Assembly: GCF_020829445.1 (NCBI RefSeq) | Contig: NZ_JAIVFV010000028.1 | Span: forward strand, 1 to 57,633 | Length of the DNA stretch: 57,633 nucleotides | DNA from: Nostoc sp. CHAB 5836 | GTDB taxonomy: Bacteria > Cyanobacteriota > Cyanobacteriia > Cyanobacteriales > Nostocaceae | Direction: 5' to 3' | Shown here: positions 8,558 through 17,510 of the stretch, in pieces | Numbering within the stretch: the first letter of the stretch is position 1 | Layout: the number at the start of each line of letters is the position of its first letter | The notes under the pieces: generated by a model | The model's input: only the letters and a program-made list of their open reading frames with translations | What the model was told of the DNA's origin: nothing | Database searches by the model: none | Translations under genes and position numbers: made by a program

Positions 8558-10252
8558 ATGAAATATCGGGGTTTTCACATTTCTCCAGCGAAAAATGTTC
8601 GCCTTCTTTCTAGCAGTTATCTCAGCTATACTTTACGTCTGGGAGCCGGACTATCGGCAATGCTTATTGTTTCTAGTGGTTCAATACTAGTACTGAGTAA
8701 GGCTAATGCTGGTGCTACTCATCCAGAAAATATCGCCCCAACTCTCACAGCACAAGCTCCCGCAACAGCCGCAGTGATTTACGTTAATCCAGCAACTGGT
8801 GCAGATAGTGCTGGTGCTGGTACAACGTCAGCTGCACCCTACAAAAGCATTAGTTTCGCTCTCAGTCAAGCCCAACCAGGTGCAGTTATTCAATTAGCCC
8901 CTGGGAACTATAGCCAGGAAAGTGGTGAAACCTTCCCCCTCTTGTTTAAACCAGGGGTGACACTGCGGGGTGATGAAGCTACTAAAGGTCAGGGGATATT
9001 GATCACAGGTGGAGGTTTCTACACTAGTCGCACCTTTGCCAGACAGGATATTACCATCCTGGCCGAACAAGATACCACGATCGCTGGTGTCACCGTCACC
9101 AATCCAAATAGCCGGGGTACGGCTGTGTGGGTGGAATCAACTAATCCCATTATCAAAAACAGTACTTTTACTAACAGTGTCAGAGAGGGTGTTTTTGTCA
9201 CGGGTACAGGGAATCCCAAAATCGAAGGTAATCTCTTTGTGCAAAATAAAGGCAATGGGATTTCAATTGCTAGATCTGCCAAAGGAGAAATTCGGAATAA
9301 CTTATTTCAGGATACTGGTTTTGGTCTAGCGATCGGTGGCACTTCCACACCTCTAGTTGTGGAAAACCAAATTGTCGAAAACCAAGACGGTCTTTTTATC
9401 TCAGAGTCAGCGAAGCCCGTATTGCGTAAGAATGTCATTCAGAACAATAAACGGGACGGCTTAGTCGCGACTGTTAGTGCTTTACCCGACCTTGGCACCA
9501 ACGAAAATCCTGGTGGTAATCTTATTCGCAATAACACTCGTTATGATGTAAACAACGCCACTAAAACCGGTCAAATTATCGCTGTTGGCAACGATATTGA
9601 TCAGAAAAAGATTTTCGGCTCAGTAAATTTCGTTGCTGCAACTGTTGACGTACCGCCTGGAGGGCCTGTCGCCTTTAAAGATGTGCCAGCAAATTACTGG
9701 GCAAAAACTTACATCGAGGCTTTAGCCTCCCAAAATATTATTGCGGGTTTTCCTGATGGTACCTTTAAACCCAATGAACCTGTAACTCGCGCTCAATTCG
9801 CCACTATTATCACTAAAGCCCTAACACCACCAGCCAAACGTCCAACCATTCAATTTAAGGATGTACCAAGCAATTTCTGGGCTTACGCTGCAATTCAATC
9901 TGCTTACCAGAGTCAATTTGTTTCTGGTTATCCTGATGGAACTTTTAAACCACAGCAGCAAATTCCCAGAGTGCAGGCGTTAGTAGCTTTAGCTAATGGT
10001 TTGGGCTTAACTGCGAATAATCAGAACGTGCTTTCCTTCTACACCGATGCTGCCCAGATTCCTAATTATGCGATCGCTCCTGTTGCTGCGGCAACTGCAC
10101 GGCAACTAGTAATCAACTATCCCACAGCAAAGCAACTCAATCCTAATCGTGAAGCAACTAGAGCCGAAGTTGCTGCCTTTGTTTACCAGGCACTTGTCAA
10201 TGCTGGACGTGCCCAACCAATTCCCTCATCTTATTTGGTAATAGTTCAGTAA
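8558..10252 (+). CDS. Surface beta-helix (DUF1565) protein with three SLH domains
   Basis: A 564-residue exported protein. Residues 1-52 look like a signal sequence with a hydrophobic stretch before AKANAGA. Residues 72-345 form a DUF1565 right-handed beta-helix, with IYVNPATGADSAGAG and many short N-G-I and N-F-x-N turns. Three S-layer-homology domains follow at about 372, 430 and 493 (FKDVPANYWA, FKDVPSNFWAY, FYTDAAQIPNYA). SLH domains anchor proteins to peptidoglycan-linked polymer or the outer membrane, and the helix may bind polysaccharide. It stands alone, with long gaps on both sides. Confidence 0.88.
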   Translation: MKYRGFHISPAKNVRLLSSSYLSYTLRLGAGLSAMLIVSSGSILVLSKANAGATHPENIAPTLTAQAPATAAVIYVNPATGADSAGAGTTSAAPYKSISFALSQAQPGAVIQLAPGNYSQESGETFPLLFKPGVTLRGDEATKGQGILITGGGFYTSRTFARQDITILAEQDTTIAGVTVTNPNSRGTAVWVESTNPIIKNSTFTNSVREGVFVTGTGNPKIEGNLFVQNKGNGISIARSAKGEIRNNLFQDTGFGLAIGGTSTPLVVENQIVENQDGLFISESAKPVLRKNVIQNNKRDGLVATVSALPDLGTNENPGGNLIRNNTRYDVNNATKTGQIIAVGNDIDQKKIFGSVNFVAATVDVPPGGPVAFKDVPANYWAKTYIEALASQNIIAGFPDGTFKPNEPVTRAQFATIITKALTPPAKRPTIQFKDVPSNFWAYAAIQSAYQSQFVSGYPDGTFKPQQQIPRVQALVALANGLGLTANNQNVLSFYTDAAQIPNYAIAPVAAATARQLVINYPTAKQLNPNREATRAEVAAFVYQALVNAGRAQPIPSSYLVIVQ

Positions 10253-10331
10253 ATGTCTATAGCGCTTCTAGCGTTGAGTCCAATACAGACCTAACAAAAG
10301 AACACCCCTTCCCTGGCTCTCTCTAACCATT

Positions 10332-10531
10332 GGTGTCAACAAAAGCCTGGAAATGCCTATCTGTTGGCTTCGTCACCCGCCTTGAACTAAAGTTCTTTGG
10401 CTAATAGCTAAAGTCTACTTCAGTAGACTAAAGATTTTTCCGATTATTTAGTCATCTAAAAGATGACTTTCGCTATTCTTCTTGGAACTTCAGTTCCTTG
10501 CGGTACATAACTTTCACGTTAAGTTGACACC
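10332..10531 (+). mobile_element. Triple-hairpin element family M6, copy 1
   Basis: A 200-bp unit bounded by GGTGTCAAC and its complement GTTGACACC. Inside are three perfect or near-perfect hairpins in a row: AGTCTACTTCAGTAGACT, AGTCATCTAAAAGATGACT and GGAACTTCAGTTCC. A second copy in the opposite orientation lies at 35942. It is not coding. It could be a MITE or a structured RNA gene. It fills most of the gap 10253-10693. Confidence 0.7.
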
Positions 10532-10693
10532 TATGCTCCCTAACTCACTCCTAACAGAAGAGGGTTAGGGAAAAATTTTTGTCAGTCCCTTGGTTAAATA
10601 CTACCGCCTGGCAACGATGTTCTTCCCTAATTTATCACTCATAGCCGATGATAATAAAACTAAGGTATTCAGACTTTATACTAATTTAAGCTC

Positions 10694-11278
10694 ATGCTAC
10701 GCAAAATCTCTTTGGGAACACTCGGTTTAACCATCGGCGGCATATTAACCATCATTGGCTTCGTCGCCTATGCTGATAATAATGCCACACTCAATCTTGT
10801 CGGATTTTTTTACGGGATTCCTCTATTGTTGGGAGGGCTGGCGCTGAAAGCTAATGAACTTAAGCCAGTACCATTTACCCAAACTACGTCACCATCAGCA
10901 TTGAGACTCCGCCAGCAGCAAGCAACTGATACTCAGAATAAAATTCGCAAAGACATCACCCGATATTGCTACGGTCAAGATGCTCATCTAGATTCAACAC
11001 TTTCTTTTCTAGGTTTAAGTCCTACAGACCAGGAACGACCCATAGTCAAAGGGTTGCGAGAAATAGAAGTCAATGGGAACTACGCTCTAATTTTAGAATT
11101 TGATTCACCTCTAATACCAATTGATGTCTGGCAAAAAAAGCAGGAAAAAATGACTAACTATTTTGGCCCCGGATTGGAAATTCAAATAATCCAGCCATCG
11201 GAAAATACAATTGAGCTAGCGCTGATCAATACTCCAAAAGATTCACTAGTACTCGACCAACCTAAAATTGCTGGATGA
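10694..11278 (+). CDS. DUF2854 membrane-anchored protein
   Basis: A 194-residue protein with two N-terminal membrane segments (about 7-28 and 35-52), then a soluble domain with RLRQQQATDTQNKIRKDITRYCYGQ, AHLDSTLSFLGL and EVNGNYALILEFDSPLIP. This is the pattern of the DUF2854 family found in cyanobacteria and plastids. Function unknown. The start follows TTTAAGCTC without a strong Shine-Dalgarno. Confidence 0.82.
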   Translation: MLRKISLGTLGLTIGGILTIIGFVAYADNNATLNLVGFFYGIPLLLGGLALKANELKPVPFTQTTSPSALRLRQQQATDTQNKIRKDITRYCYGQDAHLDSTLSFLGLSPTDQERPIVKGLREIEVNGNYALILEFDSPLIPIDVWQKKQEKMTNYFGPGLEIQIIQPSENTIELALINTPKDSLVLDQPKIAG

Positions 11279-11344
11279 GGGTGAGGAGAGACGCGATTAA
11301 TCGCGTCTGTACTAGGGAGTGGGGAAAAGTTTTTTCTGGTCTGA

Positions 11345-11632
11345 GAGGATGTTTGAAAAGTATTGGGCGATTGGAAATCGCTACTATAAGTAAGTCGGCA
11401 AGAATAAATCAAACTATATTACGAAACGTAAATACATCTTAAACCCTTACAAATGACGAAGGACAAATGACAAATGACAGCCTTAGCCAGTTAGCTTTAT
11501 TTGCGTCGCTCTACTTACAAACTCTCGTCAACCTCTGTGGACTAATACAAAATCAAGGGTTTTTAACCTGGGTCGGCAGGTTTTGCCTGTGTAGCCGCGA
11601 TTTCTGATCGCCGAGGCTTTTCAAACAACCTC
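11345..11632. mobile_element. MITE-like element family M2, copy a, carrying a nested M1 copy
   Basis: The left end GAGGATGTTTGAAAAG and right end CTTTTCAAACAACCTC are inverted repeats flanked by TGA and TCA (TNA type). The 129-bp M1 copy at 11388-11516 lies inside, so M1 inserted after M2. Confidence 0.65.
11388..11516 (-). mobile_element. MITE-like element family M1, copy 2 (inverted)
   Basis: Reverse-complement copy running from AAGTAAGTCGGCAAGAATAAA to AGCTTTATTTGCGTCGCTCTACTT, highly similar to the copies at 20470 and 23110. It is nested in an M2 element. Confidence 0.8.
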
Positions 11633-11731
11633 TCAGTTCAATTCAATAATGCCGTCGGAGTTTTGGTAGCGCATTGCTCAGTGATATCCCAGTCATAATA
11701 TCTCCAGCGTGCTTCGTAGGCGAAAAAAATT

Positions 11732-12352
11732 ATGAGCAAATATAGAATTTTAAAACCTGAGCAAAGTTACACTTTTAGTCAATACTTTTTGTTGCCAAAC
11801 CCAACAATAGACATCCTGGCTGAGTTTGAGTACAGCTACGATCGCACAGAGCTAGAATTACCAAGATACCTTGCTGATCTGAGCTATTTAGAATTTTTAC
11901 AAAATTATTTGCAGCGCAATATAAAGCTTTTTAACCCAATTGCTGAAATATCAATACGGGAATTTTTAATTGCACCTATCCTTGCTGAAATATGCGATCA
12001 AACAAAGGCTAAACTATATAGTGAGTATCCGATTAATGTCAGTGAAAAGCTCAAAGGTACTTTGGATTATTACTTACACAAATCTAACTCTCTATTGGTG
12101 ATTGAAGCCAAACAATCAGATATCAGAAGAGGGTTTACACAGCTAGCAGTAGAATTGATAGCTCTTGATCAATCGCTAGATCATGAAAAAGCTATTTTAT
12201 ATGGAGCAGTTACTAATGGAGATGACTGGAAATTTGGTACTCTTTATAGAGAAGATAAGCGGGTTGTAGAAGATATTAAACTTTACCGTGTTCCTGAAGG
12301 TTTAGAAGATTTGCTACGAGTGCTTGTAGGCATCCTTTCATCTGAGAGTTAG
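11732..12352 (+). CDS. PD-(D/E)XK-like nuclease-fold protein
   Basis: A 206-residue soluble protein. The segment KLKGTLDYYLHKSNSLLVIEAK has the D-x(n)-(E)-x-K spacing of the PD-(D/E)XK fold: D in GTLDYY and the EAK triad on the next strand, followed by a helix in QLAVELIALDQ. Acidic and lysine residues of this kind bind metal in restriction-like nucleases. Neither a methylase nor a helicase is adjacent, so a role in restriction is not indicated; many cyanobacteria carry solitary genes of this sort. The start ATG 11732 has no clear ribosome binding site. Activity is inferred from motif only. Confidence 0.65.
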   Translation: MSKYRILKPEQSYTFSQYFLLPNPTIDILAEFEYSYDRTELELPRYLADLSYLEFLQNYLQRNIKLFNPIAEISIREFLIAPILAEICDQTKAKLYSEYPINVSEKLKGTLDYYLHKSNSLLVIEAKQSDIRRGFTQLAVELIALDQSLDHEKAILYGAVTNGDDWKFGTLYREDKRVVEDIKLYRVPEGLEDLLRVLVGILSSES

Positions 12353-12404
12353 AACCGATGTGCCTACGACGACGCTAAAGTAGGCAATGGTTTGAGTTGT
12401 TTAA

Positions 12405-12733
12405 GAGGTTGTTTGAAAAGTAGTTTGCTGTGATTTTAATTGCATTTTTACCCCCCTTAATCCCCCCTAATAAAGCAATACACTTGGGTTAAGCATTTCC
12501 TCCTTCTCTCTTCTCTCTTCTCTCTGTGTTCTCTGCGCCTCTGTGGTAGCCTGCGGCAAGCCGCAACTCTTGGAGACGCTGCGCGAATGCGTCTACGTAA
12601 AAAAAGAGTTTCAGCCCTTTTGTGAACCGTATTGCCTTAGAAAGGGGGAAGAATCAAAGTCCCCCTTAGAAAGGGGGACTTAGGGGGATCTGGAATGTTT
12701 TGATACCGACAATAGGACTTTTCAAACATCCTC
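12405..12733. mobile_element. MITE-like element family M2, copy b, with a nested element
   Basis: It is bounded by GAGGTTGTTTGAAAAGT and ACTTTTCAAACATCCTC with direct TAA at both flanks (12402-12404 and 12734-12736). Inside, 12475-12635 has its own ends GCAATACACTTGGGTTAAGC and GTGAACCGTATTGC (M3-like), flanked by the similar octamers CTAATAAA and CTTAGAAA. The remaining interior is the CCCCCTTA / TAAGGGGG type seen in other M2 copies. Confidence 0.7.
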
Positions 12734-12794
12734 TAACAGACTTTTAAAGAATCGGCAACATAACATATTTTACTATCAACCACTAATCAAAAAA

Positions 12795-13055
12795 TTACTT
12801 TTCTAAACGGACTGCATACCATTGCAAATATTGCCCAGGAGCAATATCTAATTCGCAACTAGTGTCAAGCAAGTATTGTGCTTGAGCTTCCAGAGTATCA
12901 AACTTTTGTAAGTCAGGCGACAAATCTTGAATTCTGAGTTTTTGAAGAGTTGTTTTGAGCTTTTCTAATAACTCTGATGGTGTCAGAAATTGTTCTGGTT
13001 GATTTGTTTCTAGAACAACAAAGTGATCTTGCTGATACATTAAAGAGTCTGGCAT
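12795..13055 (-). CDS. CRR7-family protein (NDH-1 assembly/stability)
   Basis: An 86-residue protein: MYQQDHFVVLETNQPEQFLT, a helical middle, then ELDIAPGQYLQWYAVRLEK. The VVLE start and the terminal QWYxVRLE match the chlororespiratory reduction 7 family (DUF3571). In plants CRR7 is needed for accumulation of the chloroplast NDH complex; in cyanobacteria the role is inferred from that. It is a single-gene unit transcribed leftward. Confidence 0.82.
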   Translation of the reverse strand: MPDSLMYQQDHFVVLETNQPEQFLTPSELLEKLKTTLQKLRIQDLSPDLQKFDTLEAQAQYLLDTSCELDIAPGQYLQWYAVRLEK

Positions 13056-13602
13056 TTTGAAGATTTTAGTGAATTATAAATAGGTTTTGAGTCAATACTG
13101 CTCGGTTCAGGAAATAAATTAGGCTGAAACCCTTGAAATATCGTTGTCCATAATGCCCAAATTTCAGGCGTTGAGTGCAACCCTAATTTAATCGCATATT
13201 TACTGTTTTGGGTGTTAGACGTGGCTCAAAAGCCCAAATCTCGTATAGTACATATGTATAATGCGTAAGTCCTATTAAGGTATGTACTTGCAATTTTTTT
13301 GAAAATTGCAATTTGACTTTAACAATGGGGAAATATAAAAGTAACATTTCCTGCCATAACCATAGCCGAACAAAAAGGTAACAATTGCCTTCGTGTTCCA
13401 ATTATAGATTGTCTATGCAACTTAGTTATCTACCACTTGCTTGGCTCAAGAACATTGAGCGGTTTATTGTCAAAAAACAGGTGATTGTGAAGCCAGACAC
13501 ACCTTTGGCGCAAATCCTGGCATTGATGAAAAGAGCGATCGCTCCCATGCGATTGAGCTGCACAGCCTTTTTCAGGATAGTCTCACAATTGGAAGGCAAC
13601 TC
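13056..13602. other. Gap with a decayed M3 element and a CBS-like remnant
   Basis: 13092 to about 13172 matches the reverse complement of the 94-bp element at 46707 but lacks the second terminal repeat. Between 13480 and 13545 the plus strand reads VIVKPDTPLAQILALMKRA, like the beginning of a CBS domain, but the similarity breaks off at once. This looks like a relic of a larger sensor gene rather than a gene. Confidence 0.4.
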
Positions 13603-14628
13603 ATGTCACCCATAAGCCCATTCTCTGTTTCTAAGCAGCAACCACCACTGATTCTGATAGCTGATGATGACAAGACCATCCGAATGTTGTTGCGTAAAGC
13701 TATGGAACTAGAAGGTTATCGAGTGGTCGAGGTCAATGATGGTCAGCAATGTTTAGATGCTTACGAGACTATCAAACCGGATATAGTTTTGCTAGATGCT
13801 GTAATGCCTGTGATGGATGGCTTTACCTGCTGTAAGCACTTGCTCCAGATTGCCAGGAATAATTTACTATCAGCTCTTGCCACCTTTGATACTGACTCGA
13901 CCAACAATACGGTGATCTCCAAGATATGGGAGCGCACTCCCATATTGATGATCACATGCTTGGACGATGAGGAATCCGTAAACCGTGCTTTTGAAGCAGG
14001 GGCGACTGATTACGTCACTAAGCCAATTCACTGGTCTGTATTGCGCCAGCGATTGCGCCGACTGCTGCAGCAAGCGCAAGTATACAAACAATTAGAGGCG
14101 GCAAACCAAGCTTTGCATCACCTTGCCAATGTAGATGGCTTAACTGAGTTGGCTAATCGTCGCCGCTTTGACGATTATTTCAATACTCAGTGGATTAATC
14201 TGGCACAAGAAGAATCTCCCTTATCAATGATTTTGTGTGATATCGACTTTTTTAAATTTTATAACGATAAATATGGCCATCCGGCTGGGGATGTCTGTTT
14301 ACAAAAGGTGGGTTATGTCTTAAGCCGAATGGCACAAAAACATCAGGATTTAGTAGCGCGTTATGGTGGCGAAGAATTTGCGGTGATTATGCCATATACC
14401 CATGCGTCTGGAGCAGTTCACATTGCCGCAGCCATACAAGCGGGAGTCAAAGATTTGCAAATTGTTCATGACGGGTCTACGGTGAGTCAGTATGTCACCC
14501 TCAGTATGGGCATAGCAACTGTTGTCCCCAGTTGGGAATCCTCACCTTCCGATTTGATTGTGCAGGCAGATAAAGCACTCTACCAAGCAAAGACCGGGGG
14601 TCGCGATCGCTTTATCTCAAGTTCTTAA
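13603..14628 (+). CDS. PleD-like response regulator, diguanylate cyclase (REC-GGDEF)
   Basis: A 341-residue protein that should make cyclic di-GMP when phosphorylated. The receiver (about 16-155) has IADDDK and the phospho-acceptor Asp in DIVLLDAVMPVMDG, with the conserved Lys in YVTKPI. The GGDEF domain (about 175-340) has DGLTELANRRRFD, DIDFFKFYNDKYGH and the active-site RYGGEEFAV. The receiver carries an extra loop of about 25 residues (near RNNLLSALATFD) between the phosphorylation site and the next strand. No partner kinase is adjacent; SasA, downstream on the other strand, is convergent. Confidence 0.92.
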   Translation: MSPISPFSVSKQQPPLILIADDDKTIRMLLRKAMELEGYRVVEVNDGQQCLDAYETIKPDIVLLDAVMPVMDGFTCCKHLLQIARNNLLSALATFDTDSTNNTVISKIWERTPILMITCLDDEESVNRAFEAGATDYVTKPIHWSVLRQRLRRLLQQAQVYKQLEAANQALHHLANVDGLTELANRRRFDDYFNTQWINLAQEESPLSMILCDIDFFKFYNDKYGHPAGDVCLQKVGYVLSRMAQKHQDLVARYGGEEFAVIMPYTHASGAVHIAAAIQAGVKDLQIVHDGSTVSQYVTLSMGIATVVPSWESSPSDLIVQADKALYQAKTGGRDRFISSS

Positions 14629-14631
14629 TTG

Positions 14632-14696
14632 TTATTTGTCATTTGTCATTTGTCATTTGTTATTTGTCATTTGTTATTTGTCATTTGTTATTTGTG
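14632..14696. repeat. Tandem TTTGTCA/TTTGTTA repeat
   Basis: About nine heptamer units alternating TCATTTG and TTATTTG lie between the convergent cyclase and sasA genes. Copy number probably varies between strains. Confidence 0.85.
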
Positions 14697-14721
14697 AATA
14701 ACCAATGCCCAATGCCCAATC

Positions 14722-15909
14722 CTAAGAAGGATAAACTGGTAATGTGAAGTGGAACCATGCTCCATTGTTGGGAGCAGAGTCCACCCAAATTTGACCATAA
14801 TGCGCCAGGATGATGCGTTGGCATAAACAAAGACCAATGCCGTAACCTTCTGTACTTTCATCCCGTTGCAGACGGAAGTGGTTTTCAAAGATGCGATCGC
14901 GATTCTCTACAGGAATACCAGGCCCTGTATCCCCAATACTAAACTGAATTTTTTGGGTAGTGCGGTGCAATCCGGCAACGCTAATTTTGCCACCTTCTGG
15001 GGTGTATTTGATGGCATTATCCAACAGATTCACTAGCACTTGACGGATGCGTTCTGGATCAGCATATACGTATGGCAAGTCATTAGGAATATCTGTATCT
15101 ACTTCTTGGGATTTGGCGGTGTAGCGATCGCACAATTCTTCCAGCACATCTAAGCACAGTTTACCTAGCTGTACTTTTTGTGGTAGAATAGGAAACTCTG
15201 TATCTTTGCCGCGACCTACCTGCAAAAGGTCGGCAATCATCCGATCAATGATCTTAGTTTGATTACGAGCTTGTTTTAATAGGTGCGCCGTCATGGACGG
15301 TTTGAGACGCTGGAATTGACCTGTCTCTAAATTGTAGTTAGATTGGAGAGTTTCTATGGCGATCGCGGCAGCAGTTAGAGGATTGCGGAGATCGTGTGCC
15401 AGCATCGCAATCACCCGGTCTTTAAACTGTAGCTGCTCTTGGAGGTTATCTTTCTCCTGTTTCAAGCGAAAAATTTCGTCTGAGAGTCGGATTAGTTCAG
15501 CAGAAACTGCAACTGAACGAATAGTGGATTTGGGTGATATCGCCCTAGTATTGTCCTCTATACGTTCTTGTAAGTCTTCCTGTAATTTCAAGTAGGTGTC
15601 TACAGCAGCTTGCCAGCGAGGCCACCAGTTTTTCAATTGCGCTATGATATTACTCCCAGCCAAAACCTGTCGTGGTTCCGGGTGAATTTTGATTAAAGCT
15701 GGTGTTGCTACTAACTTAAAGTGTTCTGCTAAATAAGGTTGTTGTCCAACATCAATAGTTTGAAGTTCAAAACTATACTCAGCCTGCAATTCTTTTAAGT
15801 AAGCACGTATTCGCTGCACCTGTTGTCGGGACTTTGGACGTCCATCGATAAACAGTAACAACTGGAGTGGAGCCTCTGAATAAATCGGCTGATCCTGGGA
15901 AACTTGCAT
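14722..15909 (-). CDS. sasA: Circadian clock output histidine kinase SasA
   Basis: SasA binds KaiC through an N-terminal KaiB-like thioredoxin-fold domain and phosphorylates the regulator RpaA. Residues 12-95 ([24 protein letters not shown]...[19 protein letters not shown]) are that domain. A coiled linker leads to HisKA with the phospho-acceptor His in [13 protein letters not shown] and an ATPase domain with N box [22 protein letters not shown] and GYGIGL. I choose ATG 15909 (MQVSQDQPI), which matches the usual Nostoc start; an earlier in-frame ATG is at 15936. rpaA and the kai genes are not in the window. Confidence 0.93.
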   Translation of the reverse strand: MQVSQDQPIYSEAPLQLLLFIDGRPKSRQQVQRIRAYLKELQAEYSFELQTIDVGQQPYLAEHFKLVATPALIKIHPEPRQVLAGSNIIAQLKNWWPRWQAAVDTYLKLQEDLQERIEDNTRAISPKSTIRSVAVSAELIRLSDEIFRLKQEKDNLQEQLQFKDRVIAMLAHDLRNPLTAAAIAIETLQSNYNLETGQFQRLKPSMTAHLLKQARNQTKIIDRMIADLLQVGRGKDTEFPILPQKVQLGKLCLDVLEELCDRYTAKSQEVDTDIPNDLPYVYADPERIRQVLVNLLDNAIKYTPEGGKISVAGLHRTTQKIQFSIGDTGPGIPVENRDRIFENHFRLQRDESTEGYGIGLCLCQRIILAHYGQIWVDSAPNNGAWFHFTLPVYPS

Positions 15910-15936
15910 GTAATCGTGTTTCAGCACTGGTAACAA

Positions 15937-16983
15937 CCCGGTGACGCTTTACAGAAAGTAAAATGGACTGACGGTTGTCGAATGATCGTTGTTTTTTCTG
16001 GAATTTAATATCTATTTTAGATTTCCATACTCCTATCAGAACTGCATTTTTGACAATATATCTTTTTCAGCCTTTTGGCCCTTTTTGGCTAAATTCATCT
16101 TCAAGAAACACCCAAGGCCTTGAATATAAGCCTTAATTTGCCTTGAATCAAAAATTTTTGCCATTCCCACGAGGTCAAAGGTTTAATACTATATCAATTC
16201 GGCTAGTGCAGCACCATGTCTATTCGAGTATTCGGTTTGAACAAGTGATCACTCTACCAAACGCAGATGCTAATTGTATCTAATCTATCAGCAAGCTTTT
16301 CTCAACCGCCAGTGGATATGATGAAGTGTCTTGTTTGCCTCTACCCAATCATTAGTGGGATTGGGAAAACAGCCATAGCTAACTACGTACTGCCTCCATA
16401 ACTTGCGAAGCGCAGCCTGTGGCAGCTTTCCTAAAATAACCGCTACCCTATGCCAGAAGAACAGGGGATGGGTTACCTGAGAGAAAGCTTTAAATAACAT
16501 AGAAGCGATCGCACTTTTAGAGTCAGCACTCACTGCTTTCGAGGCTACCAAGAAAATCTTGACTACAGTACAAGTAGCACTTTCACCAGAAAATCAATTT
16601 AGAGATACTAGGGAAACTGCTGCGACACTTGACTGCTTTACCGATGACCTCAGTCGCCAAGAATAACGAACTTACGCTCAGTTCCTGGAATTGCTTAACA
16701 CTGGCATTTTCCAGCTATTGCCTTACTCAGCTTACCATCGTCAGGTGAATAATTTCTAGAATCGATTGTAAGCCAGCGTTAGCCGACTTTATCCATTCCC
16801 CTCTTTGGGTGAGGCTAAGGGGGGCTTTACTATTAGTCTATCACTTCAGTTGCTTGGCGATCGCATTCAGCTATCTCAAAATTGATTGACTTTTGCCATG
16901 CGGTACTAGTCTGCCTGATTAATTTTGATCAGTTCGTAGTCAGCACAAAGCGTGCTTAAAATAATTCGTAATTCGTAATTCAC
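15937..16983. other. Gene-poor region upstream of sasA
   Basis: More than 1 kb with no confident gene. A minus-strand frame at 16288-16551 (87 codons, ending WVEANKTLHHIHWRLRKAC) and a plus-strand stretch at 16561-16666 (TVQVALSPENQFRDTRET) look like weak relics. The first part (15937-16200) should contain the sasA promoter, but I see no strong -35/-10 pair. Confidence 0.35.
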
Positions 16984-17115
16984 GCCATGTGCAACTTTAC
17001 TCTCAAACCTAACCCCCAACCCCAACCCTTGTAGCGTTGGGGAGCAAGAATCAAAGCCTCTCCCCGTTTCGGGGAGAGGTTGGGAGAGGGGTTTTAAGAA
17101 TAAGTTGCACATGGC
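16984..17115. mobile_element. MITE-like element M7 (GCCATGTGCAACTT ends)
   Basis: GCCATGTGCAACTT (16984) is answered by AAGTTGCACATGGC (ending 17115). The 132-bp unit contains an inner hairpin CCTCTCCCC/GGGGAGAGG and the CCTAACCCCCAACCCC-type filler common in this genome. It sits within ATTCGTAATTC tandem repeats that occur on both sides. Confidence 0.7.
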
Positions 17116-17347
17116 ATTAATTCGTAATTCGTAATTAAGTAAAGTCCTGACTACGAACTTGTTCACCCCTCGTAACTAACGGGATAAGTCAGTAGCTTAG
17201 ATCACGAAAACCCTAAAACTCTTATATAGCAAGCATTCCAGATTTTTTCTATTTTTTCCCGAAAATGTTAGTTTGCCAGAATTTTAGGGAACTCTATAAA
17301 GAAGCATGGGAATTATCAAAACCTAATGGCTGTAAAACAAAGACAAC

Positions 17348-17367
17348 ACGGTAGCTTTTGCTACCGT
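17348..17367. terminator. Hairpin ACGGTAGC/GCTACCGT
   Basis: A perfect 8-bp stem with a TTTT loop, followed by TTACTCATTTTT. It lies upstream of the SLH lipoprotein gene and could terminate leftover plus-strand transcription; the U tract is interrupted, so efficiency is doubtful. Confidence 0.4.
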
Positions 17368-17510
17368 TTACTCATTTTTGGAGATATCATCATCTTATCA
17401 ACAGGAAGAGAAGCAGGGGAGATGGAAATAAGCAATGTCCCATGCCATTCCCATTTAATGAACAGTCTGCGCTAGGGTAGGAATTGAAACTCAATTTGTG
17501 ATTTCCTCCT

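Noticed and set aside
10332..10531. Retron or group II intron interpretation of the triple-hairpin repeat
   Set aside because: No reverse transcriptase gene nearby, no domain V-like motif, and a second copy without any coding partner.
11732..12352. Restriction-modification system
   Set aside because: A nuclease-like motif alone is present; there is no methyltransferase or specificity gene in the neighbourhood.
13385..13615. Plus-strand frame with VIVKPDTPLAQILALMKRA, like a CBS domain start
   Set aside because: Only about 20 residues fit; the rest is unrelated and the frame overlaps the start of the cyclase gene. Treated as a relic.
16288..16551. 87-codon minus-strand frame ending LHHIHWRLRKAC
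   Set aside because: No recognised family, no ribosome binding site, and it lies in a decayed gap; possible but not supportable as a gene.
16561..16666. Plus-strand text TVQVALSPENQFRDTRETAA resembling the start of a cyanobacterial TnpB
   Set aside because: The similarity is short and from memory only, the frame stops at once, and no catalytic region follows.
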